Made by a program: the position numbers and the translations under genes. From Thalassia testudinum (Eukaryota > Streptophyta > Magnoliopsida > Alismatales > Hydrocharitaceae), in the NCBI GenBank assembly GCA_037157565.1, contig JAZHRO010000073.1:94404001-94468000 (forward strand): a stretch of 64,000 nucleotides of DNA, written 5' to 3'. Below, piece after piece: positions 10,024 through 20,662 of this stretch; positions within the stretch are counted from its first letter, which is position 1; each line of letters begins with the position of its first letter. The notes beneath the pieces were generated by a model, which was given only the letters and a program-made list of their open reading frames with translations, did no database searches and was not told where the DNA came from.

Positions 10024-11476
10024 CCAGGAAACAGAAAAATTTATTTCCCGCTAACCGCTCCAGGATTTGGTCAATGAAAGGTAGCGGAAAGTGATCTTTC
10101 TTAGTTGCAGCATTGAGTTTCCTATAATATACACACACTCCAAGATGTAGGAGTGCGTGTAGGGATGGATTCGCCCCTGTCATTGACACGGATGGTGAGT
10201 CCTGCCTTTTTGGGCACAACGTGATCAGACTCACCCAGGGGCTATCGATGATCAGGTAGATTATACCCGCATCCAGCCACTTAATAATTTCCTTTTCAAC
10301 AACCTCCCACATGTTAGGGTTGAGACGTCGCTGCATCTCGTAGGAAGGTCGAGCCTCGTCCTTCGTATATATACGGTGAGCACAGTAGGAGGGGCTAATG
10401 CCAGATAAGTCTGATAAAGACCATCCAATAGCTGCATTGTGTTCTATGAGGACCTTCATTAGTTTGCACTCTTGCTCCCTGGTCAATTTTGAACTGATGA
10501 TTACGGGGAGCGTTTCATTTGGTCCCAAGAAAACATACTTAAGTGTACTAGGCAGCTCTTTCAGTTCGGGAGTGGATGGTGAAAGGTTTGGCATTTCTTG
10601 GGACGAGACTGTCCCAGGCGGATCAGAGAAAAAATTAGGAGGAAGAAGTTGGCCCTCAGATTGGCCAAGAAGAGGGGCTTCTTGGATAGATGGATCCAAA
10701 AAGGAATAGCCCCAGTGGGTAGCATGTGGGCTCAAGGTCACAGTGTGGAGTTGCAAATCCGCCTGATTTGGTGGGAAAGAAAGGGCAATCCAGTCTTCAA
10801 GGGTGTGGACCTGTGGTGAGTAGCCTGGATATGACTCATACCACGAGGTATGGGAAGTAAAGAAAACCTCGTCAGAAGTCTGGTCAGGAGAAGGTACGGG
10901 AATAGGGAGGGATGGGGGAATGTCACAATATGTGTCGGTCAGGCAATCGTCAGTGTTTACATGTAATCCGTAGCAGTCAGAATAGGTCCCAATTAGTCTG
11001 ATACACGTGCTGACGGCCATGTCCTCATCAGACGTGTCATCCTCGATGCAATCGCAATCAAAGTTCTTGGCTGCCTTGAAGATGTTAAGCTTGAGCTTCT
11101 CAGATCCAATGGCAATCTCAATAGAGCCCGACTCGCAGTCGATGTTGGCACGGGCTGTGGCCAAGAAAGATCGACCAAGGATGATCGGACAATTAGAAAG
11201 TGAGCTAGGAACTTCCATATCTAAAACAAGAAAGTTAACAGGAAAATAGAGACTGTTGACCCTAACCACCACGTCTTCCACCACACCCTTCGGGATTTTG
11301 ACAAAACAGTCTGCCAACTGTAACGTGACAGGGGTGGGTTTCAAATTTCCCAAGGAAACTTTTTCGAGCATGATGGTTGGTATAAGATTGATGGAAGATC
11401 CTCGATCAAGCAGGGCACGATTAAAATTGCAGCCTTGGATGCTACAGGAAATAAGCGGTGTGCCCGGATCTTTCTA
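9956..11476 (-). pseudogene. T2 protease and RT N-terminal half
   Basis: Open frame from the stop at 11474-11476 to 9956. It starts with KDPGTPLISC, followed by the aspartic protease site ALLDRGSSINLIP (T5 has DLGASINLIP; Asp kept, Leu to Arg, Ala to Ser), then VEDVVVRV ... FLVLDMEVP ... PIILGRSFLATARANIDC. An acidic Pro-rich linker follows, then the RT start (AIGWSLSDLSGISPSYCAHRIYT, RRLNPNMWEVVEKEIIKWLDAGIIY) and the fingers ([18 protein letters not shown] ... [11 protein letters not shown]). The upstream stop replaces Lys of the KKKDPG motif seen in T10. The Arg/Ser changes beside the catalytic Asp probably inactivate the protease. Confidence 0.88.
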
Positions 11477-12376
11477 CTTTGGTGGTAGATTTGATAGTAT
11501 AGCACAACTCGCATGAGGCGAGAGAACCATCGGATTCTTAGTTTTCTTTGACTATCGCATGGGTGTTGTGTAGTCTTTGAAAAATTGGGCGACAGTAGGT
11601 ATGTGGTCGATATCCTCGAGCAGGGGTACATTGATTTCAACATCCCTAAATAAATTACGTAGGTTATCAAAGGCCTACGTATCCTTCTTCTTGCCTTTTG
11701 GCTCCCTCAGTAGAGCCTCAGGGAATGGGATTGATTCTGGCACCAATTTGGGTGTATCGTCCTCTTGCGAATGTGGTGCACATCCCAAATGAGAGGGCGA
11801 TGAAGATGGGCCAGGATCAGGTCGAGGCGGATCAACAGTTTCGTTACCGCTCCTCGTAGTGATCGCATTGGACGATGCAGGTCCAGGGGGATCATAAGCC
11901 TGAGGAGGGTTCGCAATAGGGACATAAGAGTGAGGTGCTGCAGCGGGATTAGCCTGAAATCCCGGTGCAATGCTCGGAGCCTGCAGAATTTGATGTACCT
12001 ACCACTGAGAAGGTTGCACCTGTGGTTGAGGACCACGGGGTACGAAATTTCACGGGTTGGGAACAGGTTGGGCTAGAAGAGTGCCCTGAGATCAAGTCGC
12101 CATGCGTAGTTGATAGATCTCAGCATTCTACTGTGCCATTTGGTGCTGAAGAGAGATCGTGTTCTCTTCATGGTGCTTTGACATTTCCGTCATCATTCGC
12201 ATCAATTTATCAAGAGGACTTGATGCGTGTTCTGTTTACGATATGAAAGGACCCGATGGCGGATTCGCCATAGGATTAGACTGGGCCCTTGGGATGACGG
12301 GTGCGGACGGTTGCATTGGTCCACCCACGTGGTTTTGGTGCTGCGGGTTGTTGGACCATGCAAAGTTTGGATGATT
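11477..12376 (-). pseudogene. T2 gag C-terminus and gag-protease linker, decayed
   Basis: No single open frame, but fragments match other elements: HPNFAW just after the gag stop (T8: WRNHPNFSW), and DVEINVPLLEDIDHIPTVAQFFKD (about 11570-11645, minus), matching QVQINLPLLEAIRQILSYACFLKD of T8 and EVHIQVPLLMEIYHVPTVARFFKD of T10. Several frameshifts and stops. The CCHC zinc knuckle seen in T8 is not evident here. Confidence 0.7.
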
Positions 12377-13519
12377 TCACCACCCTGGGTTATAAGTGGC
12401 AGAGAACGGGTTGTTCCCCAGGGCACAAGAATCTTCTATGCCAGAAGACGTGTCCGCATGTAAATATGCATCCGAGCACACAGAGGCTTGGTCCTCCGTG
12501 TCAAAATACTGGCTCGCAGAAGCCAGATCCACATGACTTACCGAATCGCTCGGCGTGACACCTGGTAAGGAAGGTCTTACGGGGTTTATCGGGATAAGCC
12601 TGGTGTTGGAAGAATTGGAATTATGACGAAGTGGTGAAGTGGGGGTGTTTGCCATAGAACGGGCGGGGTTGGCCAGAAGCTTGTCCAGCTTCTTGTGCAT
12701 GATGGAAACTTCATCCAATTTCTGTCCGATAAGGCTGAGATCAGTGGATGAATGGGAGGGTCCCGTGTCAACTTCGTGGACATTACGGGGCAGGCTGGTA
12801 CGATTAAAGGTGACAATGGAGGCATTGTTCATTGAGTTTTCACTCATATTTTCAAATAATTCAAATGCTCCATTCTCATCTTTATTCATAAAATTCCCTC
12901 CGCAGGAAGCATCTGCAATCTGCTTCAAAGTCTCATTTAGCCCATAGTAGAAAATATGGGCTATATGCCACTTAGGCAGACCGTGGTACGGACACTTCCT
13001 GAGGAGGTCATTATATCTCTCCCATGCCTCATGAAACTGTTCGTCGTTTTGTTGCATAAAGGAGGTGATAGGACGACGAAGTGCATTGGTTCGCCCGATT
13101 GGGAAGAACTTCTTGAGAAACGTTGTTCCCATCTCTTCCCAAGAGTGGATGGTTCTGCCAAGGGTGCGTAACCACTGCAACGCTTTATCCCGTAATGAAA
13201 ATGGGAACATTTTCATGAGGACTATAGGTAACTCGATATTTCTTGGTTTAACAGTTTCAGTCAATCGGGTTAAGTCTTCCAAGTGGAGAAAAGGATCTTC
13301 ACTTGCAAGACCATGGAAGTGAAAATTTATCAGGCCACTTATGTTAGGTTTCAGTTCAAAGTCGTCCCCGCCCATGGGGACCCGAATTTGTCCTATGGTC
13401 TCTGTAGCAGCGGGATTCTGATAGGAGCTAAGAGACCTAGGCTCCTCCCGTTCGGGAGGGTTTTGCATTTCCTCCAATGTTTCCCTAATGGCCTCAATTT
13501 GTTCATTATACATTTCCAT
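12377..13519 (-). CDS. gag: T2 Gag (380-residue ORF)
   Basis: Structural protein that would build the virus-like particle. Short coiled coil (residues 1-20, MEMYNEQIEAIRETLEEM); conserved GGDDFELKPNISGLINFHFHG near 50-70; a retrotransposon-gag domain about 75-200, with FPFSLRDKALQWLRTL at 105-120 and FLKKFFPIGRTNALRRPI after it; FYYGLNE and ADASCGGNFMNKDENGAFELFENM further on; a Ser/Asn-rich tail ending ATYNPGW. The same frame is open upstream of Met1 to about 13620 (GRKPPQNPPSGG, DPITRLQAQ), so the true start may lie further 5'. The stop falls immediately before a frame encoding HPNFAW, so the original Gag was longer and this ORF is truncated at its C-terminus. Confidence 0.88.
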   Translation of the reverse strand: MEMYNEQIEAIRETLEEMQNPPEREEPRSLSSYQNPAATETIGQIRVPMGGDDFELKPNISGLINFHFHGLASEDPFLHLEDLTRLTETVKPRNIELPIVLMKMFPFSLRDKALQWLRTLGRTIHSWEEMGTTFLKKFFPIGRTNALRRPITSFMQQNDEQFHEAWERYNDLLRKCPYHGLPKWHIAHIFYYGLNETLKQIADASCGGNFMNKDENGAFELFENMSENSMNNASIVTFNRTSLPRNVHEVDTGPSHSSTDLSLIGQKLDEVSIMHKKLDKLLANPARSMANTPTSPLRHNSNSSNTRLIPINPVRPSLPGVTPSDSVSHVDLASASQYFDTEDQASVCSDAYLHADTSSGIEDSCALGNNPFSATYNPGW

Positions 13520-13619
13520 TTGGGCTTGGAGGCGGGTTATGGGATCTAAGGCTCCACCACTTGGTGGGTTTTGAGGCGGTTTCCTCCCTCGGGATTTGGG
13601 GGTGGGCGTGCAGCCATGT

Positions 13620-15095
13620 TTGTGGAGGAGGAGGACGATTCGGCTTCTTTTCTAAAATTATCAGGCAATTCACACAGTTCAGGGTTTTGTGACCTCCTCC
13701 CAAACATGCACTACCGCAGGAAGAATTGGGGGGATACGAAGGGAAAAGGAGATGAGAGAGATGACGCTGCAAAGGTACACTTGATGACAAATCAATACAA
13801 TCAAATTCCTAACCTCTACAGTGTGCCCTTAGACCTAAAGATCTAAGTTACTTACTATCACGACCTACGGAACCGAATGCGAGCACCGCGGAACCACCGG
13901 GCCAAATTGAAAGGCCGTTTGCCCCAGTCTTAGACACCCGATAGCACGCGGGAACCCTCACCAGCACATAGGCGCTACATGCTGGTAGTTAGACCTCCAA
14001 TCCTTAATAAGGGTCAAGTTGCTACCAGTTTTAGTTAGAGGCTTAGGATCAAGTGCTTCTTGGAATGTGAAGGGCATTATTTACAAGTAATGCCCAAGTG
14101 ATTGATTTTACAAAGTGTGTAAACCAAGCATGCAATGGGGAAATCTCCCCGAATTGAAGTTTTAATGGGTGAATGATTTTTAGAATTCAGCCTTAAGTAA
14201 TATGGATTTTAAGATTTCTTTGAATTACCAATTCAGTCAATCTTTGGGTTTTGAAAGAATACAAGTTTTCTTCTAAGCCCAACAAACCCTTCTTCAATGT
14301 CAGTTGGTTAATGCATGCTAAAATGCAATGGGCTTCCCTAGATGGAGATTTCTATGTGTGGATGCATAAATCAATTTTAGATTAGTGTGAAAGGGAGCCA
14401 AAGCACTTCAATTCAAGTGCTCCCAATCACCAAAATGATTTCCAAACACAAGGCTCAACCAAAAGATAAAGAAAATCAAATTGTTGGGGTTGAAGTATTC
14501 GGGATCGAATCTTAGGCACGTGAAGAGTCATGGTGGGGTTGGAATCAGCTCAATTCCAAGTCTCCCCACCAAAAATGTGACCCGAATTTGCAGATAAATG
14601 AGGCAAAGAGGGGTGACAATCAATCTTTTTATTTGCCTCAAAGAATACTTCACACGGTGAAAGATTCAAGAATCAAGATTCTTGGATCTTCGCTATGCGA
14701 AGTTTTGCAGGAAATCCCGGGGCGGTGGGAGTAAAGGCAAACATTCAAACAAGTGAATTTTAATCCACTTGCCCCAAGAGATCCTAAGAAGTTTTTCTAG
14801 TTTTTTTTTATTTTTTAGTATTTATTATTTTTTTATTAAGGTGACAAGTTAACCTAAGTTGTTAAGAAAGGAAGACCTACTTGTTCAGCAACGTGTGCGA
14901 AGCTCCAGTGAGGTGCCGGCGTCTTCACGCTCTCGTTCCCGCCTTGGATCTGCCCACGTCTCCGACTTCGTCTTCCTGCCTTCTCCTTGCAACGAGTTCA
15001 CCTACACACCAACAAACAAAAACACCCGTGAAGAGAAGGGTGTGAGAAGAGAAAAATTAAAGGAATGGAATAGAAACTTACTTGAAGGCGCACTT
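13620..15095 (-). other. T2 untranslated leader
   Basis: About 1.5 kb between PBS and gag. No coding similarity seen. It shares the GTTTTAGTTAG ... TTGGAATGTGAAGGGC block (14030-14075 on plus) with the T1 leader. It also has a T-rich stretch near 14800-14840. Confidence 0.65.
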
Positions 15096-15112
15096 CCCTG
15101 GCAACGGTGCCA
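15096..15112 (-). promoter_or_regulatory. T2 primer-binding site (tRNA-Asp type)
   Basis: Minus strand TGGCACCGTTGCCAGGG, two changes from the complement of the tRNA-Asp 3' end. It directly abuts the 5' LTR, whose terminal TG on plus is at 15113. Confidence 0.85.
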
Positions 15113-16239
15113 TGAAAAGATGTTATGGTCGACCAGGATAGGCTGTGTTAATACGGTGATTTTATCGTTGAAATGCATATAGTGGTTAACCTAAATCGAG
15201 CCTAACCATCTCTTTACAAAAAATTTTAACCTGGCCTACTTGATTTTATCTTGGTCACTTTTAGGCCGAGGGTCGAACTCAGTGAAGTGGGATTAGAAGT
15301 GAATAAGTTTCTACGCCTTTCCTACAATGAATCTCTTCCTTTTGTTTATTATGTTTTTGGTGTTTTTCTATTTAAGATTTTTTTTCTGATAATTTTTGTC
15401 CTTGAGGTACACCCTCAAAATCAGGTTCTTGGCTTTGAGCCAAATTAGGGTTCCCAAAACAAGTCTTGCTATTCACAAGACTGAGTACTTGCAAGTCAAG
15501 GATTATCTTTTCCCATTTGTATTTTTTTTTTATCATTTTACCGGCAGGAAGGAGAAACAGAAATAAAGTAAATATAGTATATATATATATGTATATATTA
15601 TATATATAAAGGGGTGAGGGTGGAGGTGGAGATGGCGTGTAGCACGGTGTCAAGTCGATCGTCGCTAGAAAGACGCAACCAACAGGACGAAGTGCCGCGT
15701 GGAGTGTAGGATGGATGGGTGAAAGATGTGTGTGAAAAACGCTTTCTATATCCGTGTATCGGGGAATATCAGCAACTGGTGCGGATATTCCCGCGATACA
15801 ACATTTGGTAAGTGATATGAAAAAATATATATATATATATCTGTAAATATATATCTATATGTAAATATATATATAGTTATATATGTAGTTATATGTGTAT
15901 ATATATATATGTCTATATATAAATATGTAAATATGAGTATAGATAGATATATGTATAGATATATATATATGTATATGTATGTATATATAACTATATAGAT
16001 GTATATATATATTTGTATATATATATATAGTAATATATGCATATAAATATATGTAGATAGATATATATATATGTGTATATATAGTTATAGATATATATGT
16101 ATATATGTATGTATATTTTTTTATATATATATGTACAAGTATATGTGTATATATATGTATGTATATATATTTGTATCTATACTTATACTTAGTTATATAG
16201 GTACTACTATATATATAGATATAAGTATATATATATATG

Positions 16240-16279
<40 letters not shown>

Positions 16280-17668
16280 TATATACGTATGTATAGATAT
16301 ATATAAGTATATATTAGTGTATAAGTGAGTGGGTTTGTGTACGAGGGTGTGTGTGTGAGTGTGTATGTGTGAGGTGAGTGTCTGTGAGAGAGGGAGAGAG
16401 AGAGAGAGAGGGCGTCTGAGGCTGCTGGAGTGAAGGAGCGCTGTGTTAAGCCGTTTGAAGCCTGCAAGTGTCGTCTGATGGCCACGCGCGCGCGCAAGCA
16501 CGTAGGCGCAAGAAAAGGCACACGCACACAGGAGGGAGCGGACGCGAAGGACTGCAGCGCACTGCTCTACGCAGTGAGGCGGGTGCGGGCGAAGGCACTA
16601 TGCACTGAGAGGACGCTGAAGCGGGCAGGCATACACGAGAACGGGCGCTGGAGCGGGCACGGGGAGAGACGTGGGCACACGCAGACAGGTTGGTGCTGGT
16701 AGCGACGCTGAGAGAGAGCGCTGGGTGACCGGATAAGTGAGAAATTTACCGGTCACCACACTGTAGCCACAGTGTCGCGCTCTTTAGCGTGAACAATGGC
16801 TACAGTGCGCGCTCGGCTCATGCAGCCGCCTGCGCCCAATTCTGTGAGTGCGGGCGGTGTAGAGAGACTGGCACGCGTGCTGAAGAGGCTGCACCTGCTG
16901 CTGGCTTGCACGAAGAGGCGGGTGCAAGCGCGAAGAAGCGGGAGGCGAGGGCGGCCTGCAGCCTCGTGCTGGAGCACTACGCTACTGCCGCCTTGCTACT
17001 GTTGCCGCGGAGCTTCAGACCATGAAGCCTACGGCAATGGCGGATGTGGCTAAACATCAAAACAGAGAGAGAACCACCACGCCCACCGGCTCTTTGATGA
17101 GCTGGGCTGTGCTGGGACTCACAGTGGTGGTTGTGCACCACTGTGAGTGGCTCCTGCTCGCAGAGTAGCTCCTCAGAAGGAGGAGAGGCTTCGTATGGGG
17201 GGAAGAGGGGAGGAGACGGCCTGGAGAAGAAGGTGTTGTCTGTTTGCTGTGTGGACTAGGCCCTCCCTACAAAGAAGATAGCCATGCCTTTTTAAAGAGG
17301 AAGAAGGCATGCACAGTCATGCCCTGGCTGTGCATGGCTGTGCATGCTGCTGTGGATGGCTGACAGGGAGTGGCTGTGCAGGGCAAACTGAGCAGGACAT
17401 GGCGCGAGGAAGAGGCTGCCATGCATTGAGGCCGCGGAGAAGAAATTCAAAGTCAAATAAAATTAAAAATAAAGATGGTGAATTTGCGAAGCAGCACTTG
17501 AGGAAAACATTAATTTCACGGCCATTTTATTCACTCTCCTCCACTCTCAAATAAATGCATGCATGTGTGTATTTTTACAAATGCGACTATGGTTGCCTAT
17601 TATGCACTGGCAGTGCTAGGAAATAGCACAACCGGCACAATTGTTGGTGTATTTTTGCTGTGCAATCA
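15113..17668 (-). repeat. T2 5' LTR
   Basis: 2556 bp, partner of 3904-6318. The right end ...TGCAATCA gives the canonical LTR terminus TGATTGCACAGC on the minus strand. It contains the longer copy of the TA microsatellite (about 15575-16325) and a GA run near 16386-16410. Confidence 0.92.
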
Positions 17669-18169
17669 TGGCACGTGCGTGCGCTAGGCAGCCTAAGCTA
17701 CACCACATGGCACAGTCTGGGCCATCCATCTTCTTCTTGTTGTAGGGGCTGGTACAAAGGTCTGATTGTGTCAATTTTTGCGCTGTTAGGCTGCGATCGT
17801 CGACTAGAATCCATCCGCATGGTCGGATTTGTCATTTGAAGCTTTGAATTATGTCTCCTAGTCCCTTGGCCGTTGTTCTTCCTCGGACTGCATATGATGT
17901 TATGGGACTCCGATTGAGGCAATTTCAGAGGTGTTGGACTCCGATCGTCGTCTTGATCAGATTCGTACAGTCGGATCGTCAATCCAAGGCTTCGAAATAA
18001 ATATCCTTCTCTCCTAACCACAAAAAGGATGCAATTAACCTAAATTATATACAAATACACTAAATGTAGAATAATGCATGCTATGCAATATTTATAATAT
18101 GAAATGCAAATCTAAGCCTAGGAACATGCATGAATAGGCATTTTACCCTCAATAAATGTGTTTACATCA
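17669..18169 (-). repeat. T1 5' LTR, proximal part (U3 start)
   Basis: On the minus strand from 18169 it begins TGATGTAAACAC and contains TGCATGTTCCTAGG, ATATTGCATAGCATGCA and a series of ATCCGAC/GATCGGAGT-type motifs that align with the start of the T5 LTR (29360 onward, 51805 onward). T1 and T5 LTRs are therefore distantly related. It continues at 3903 on the other side of T2. Confidence 0.82.
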
Positions 18170-18643
18170 ACCTCTAATCTAGAATCAAGTTCAGAACACA
18201 ATCTCCACAAGTTCTCCGATGATTTCGAATCCTACTCTGATTTCGGAGAACCTTTGTTTCCTGATGACTATGAACCAGTTTACGACCTCAACATCCATGA
18301 TCCATTCTCCGACTCTGACTCTGAGGTCCCTGATCCTGAGATCACTGATTCAAAATCAGGTTCCATTGAGACGGAATCATTCCTTTTTGATCTGCAGGAT
18401 TTAGAAGTAGTAAGTGCCGAGAGTGTCTGCAGTTTCAAATTCGAATCTTTTATTTACTCAAATTTCCATGATCTTATAAGCACCCTCCAGGCATTTACAT
18501 TTGATTTTGATGAGCATTACGAGAACTCTCTAGATGAACCAACCTTTGAACCTTTTCTAGAGGAGCCCTCAACACATACAATTCTCCTTGAACGCACCTC
18601 TTCTACACATATAGAACCTTCTCGAATCCGACCCCAACCCTGA
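18170..18643 (+). CDS. Acidic ORF of unknown function in T3
   Basis: Open frame of about 157 codons. An ATG at 18158 lies inside the T1 LTR end, so the original start is lost upstream. The product is strongly acidic (SDSDSEVPDPEITDSKS, ETESFLFDLQDLEVVS, FDFDEHYENSLDEPTFEPF) and rich in Ser and aromatic residues, with no zinc finger, membrane segment or catalytic motif visible. In another frame past the stop, similar acidic text continues (YSDSPLDDPVAYD, DRVSDID). It lies upstream of a post-pol motif (GCGCTTAACAGGAGGTAACC near 19098) that in T2 follows integrase. It may be a decayed protease-RT linker joined by deletion, or an extra Athila ORF. I do not recognise it. Confidence 0.4.
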   Translation, partial: TSNLESSSEHNLHKFSDDFESYSDFGEPLFPDDYEPVYDLNIHDPFSDSDSEVPDPEITDSKSGSIETESFLFDLQDLEVVSAESVCSFKFESFIYSNFHDLISTLQAFTFDFDEHYENSLDEPTFEPFLEEPSTHTILLERTSSTHIEPSRIRPQP

Positions 18644-20645
18644 GCTACCATCGGAATCAACTTCTACTCTGACTCTCCTCTCGATGATCCGGTTGCATAT
18701 GATTCTCCTCCATCTTTTGATCGGGTTTCAGACATCGATTAGACTACTAATCACATCCCATCCTTCTCTGATCTCTTGTAGGGTTCCAATATCCTCCACA
18801 GACTCTTTTTCATTTGAGGATCTCTACTCTGACTAGGCTGATCCGATTTAGCCAAACCTAGGATTCCACTACCACATCCTTCTGAGTCACAAGGTATCTA
18901 GTGGGCTTCACATTTATTGATTCACATCCATCAACCCACCAGATTGATTAGGTTTGGGCTGCATCATCATCCTGTTGATCTGAACAAGCATTTAGTTGGA
19001 CCAATCAGGTTATTGATCAAGGTGCTTGTTTTACAAAATTCCACTGATTTGACCACTTCTCCATGACCTTTTTGCTCGGATGAAGGCATTGAGTTTAGCG
19101 CTTAACAGGAGGTAACCCGTCATTTCAAAAACCCAAGACCCTTTTGATTATCCTTTTAAGCTATACGCCTGCTACACTCTGAGTTTAGTTTTAAAATAGT
19201 CGACTCCACCTTTGATACATGTACCAGAGCTTGAAATCGTCTGTAATAGTCATCCCGACCCATTCACCCACTCGTTTTACCCTGTTCTAACCCTTGAACC
19301 AAGCTGTCTTCATACCCTTCGGTTTATAATGAGGACATTGTAAAACTTAGGCATGGGGGTTGTTAAAGTGCAAACACATAAAAAGTCAAGTTTCTGAAGG
19401 ATTCTCACAAAAAAATTACTCACATTCAAAGAAACAAAAAAGATAAAAATTGAAAAAAAAATAAAAAAATGGAAAGAGGAGGAAATTTTGTGAGATTAAT
19501 TGCATATCATTCTTGAAGAGGAAATGAGGAGGTGATTTAATTTCTAAAAAGGAGCAACATTTTGAAACAAAAAGTGAGTCACTAGTAAATGATTACGGAA
19601 TCTACTTAAGCTCTAAACCAAATAAAAAGAGAATAATTAAGTCCTAGAATAACAGTGAGACAAATAGATTAGTATGAGTGCTTATCTTAGGCCTCTTAGG
19701 CTTGTTTTTAGCTTAAACATTCAAGTATCCGTTATGATCTAGATAATCCTCAAGAGGTTGACGGAAATGTGAAGCTTATGTATTAGGTCTAAGGTTTAGG
19801 GAGTATTCGGCCTCGCTAACTGACCTCTGGTTTGCAAGACTCAGTAACCTAAGCACCCCAATCCACACACAAGTCCGGTTCAGTGCGCTTAATAATCAAA
19901 ATCACGCAAAAGTGTTTACTCTGTTCTAAAAAAGCTACCTAGATTAGGAGCGGCTTACAACACAAGTTGATTTGGACGAGTTCCCAGCACGGAGAGGTAG
20001 GAAATTCCCCTCGAAGATGTGCAATAAAATGCCATCTCCTCGGTGCTTGTCTCCTAGGATATCTAAATATCCTATCGAGGGCACATAAGCACCTTGTTGA
20101 TCGCCAGGGCCTGAATTTAGCTACAGAACGCCATCGGTGGCACTATCTTGAAGTGTCAAAAGCCAAGGTTCTGGGGGCTACCATGGGCGGTGCTATCTCA
20201 AAGCATCGACTGCCAGGGACCCCGCGAGAATTGATGGTGGGAGCAAGGAATCTGATATAAATTGTGTTTTTAAGCCAATCCAAAGTTAGAAATAGAGAAA
20301 AGAAAAAGAGAGAAAACTCTCCAAGAATAAAAAATTCTTCTATCTCTCTCTTACAAAAACACACTATAAACTGAACCTGGACTAACCATGTTACAAGCAC
20401 GGGTATGTTAACCGCGGGGTCCAATAAACCTTTGGATAGTTCCTGTGGGCCTTAGAAACCTTCGCAGCTGATTGAGGCTAAAGCTGGTCAGGTCTGGATC
20501 TTGGTTGATACTTGAGTACCTCTAGGCATACCATTAGCATTTTGACCTAATTTCTAAAAAAGAAGAAAGAATCAGGACTTTGAACATCAAAGCATGGTCT
20601 AGAATTTGAGTTAATTTCATAAGATTTTGCTAAGGGACTAGCAAA
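18644..20645 (+). other. T3 non-coding 3' region
   Basis: No coding frame. Contents in order: post-pol motif GCGCTTAACAGGAGGTAACC (about 19098); internal PPT-like GAGGACATTG ... TTAGGCATGGGGGT (19331-19361); an A-rich stretch (19375-19480); the repeated motif block (20131-20216); the PPT-adjacent palindrome (20625-20646: TTTTGCTA, six bases, TAGCAAAA). Confidence 0.7.
20131..20216 (+). repeat. Repeated 3'-region motif, T3 copies
   Basis: Two imperfect units: ATCGGTGGCACTATCTTGAA... and ATGGGCGGTGCTATCTCAAA..., each ending near GCCA(A/G)GG. They encode GGTILKCQKP and GGAISKHRLPG in the same frame. T8 has three matching units at 42590-42780 on the minus strand, including GGAISKHRKPG, and also shares the preceding CTCCTCGG(C/T)GCTTGTCTC segment. 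Confidence 0.7.
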
Positions 20646-20662
20646 AGTTAGGCATGGGGGTA
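20646..20662 (+). promoter_or_regulatory. T3 polypurine tract
   Basis: AGTTAGGCATGGGGGTA, immediately followed by the LTR start TGATGATAATG. It shows that the LTR at 20663 is a 3' LTR of a plus-strand element. Confidence 0.9.

Larger units (their letters stand above)
3904..17668 (-). mobile_element. T2: full-length Athila-type Ty3/gypsy retrotransposon
   Basis: Complete element of 13.77 kb with LTRs at 3904-6318 and 15113-17668, PBS next to the right LTR, PPT next to the left LTR, and gag then protease-RT-RNase H-integrase read on the minus strand. TSD is TGGCG (3899-3903) against TGGCA (17669-17673), one mismatch. The LTRs differ mainly in the length of an AT microsatellite and by scattered substitutions. 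It inserted into the 5' LTR of T1. No env-like ORF is seen downstream of integrase. pol is broken by frameshifts, stops and an internal RT deletion, so it is non-autonomous now. Confidence 0.93.

Noticed and set aside
10398..10819. Plus-strand ORFs over T2 pol
   Set aside because: Antisense shadows of the protease-RT linker frame.
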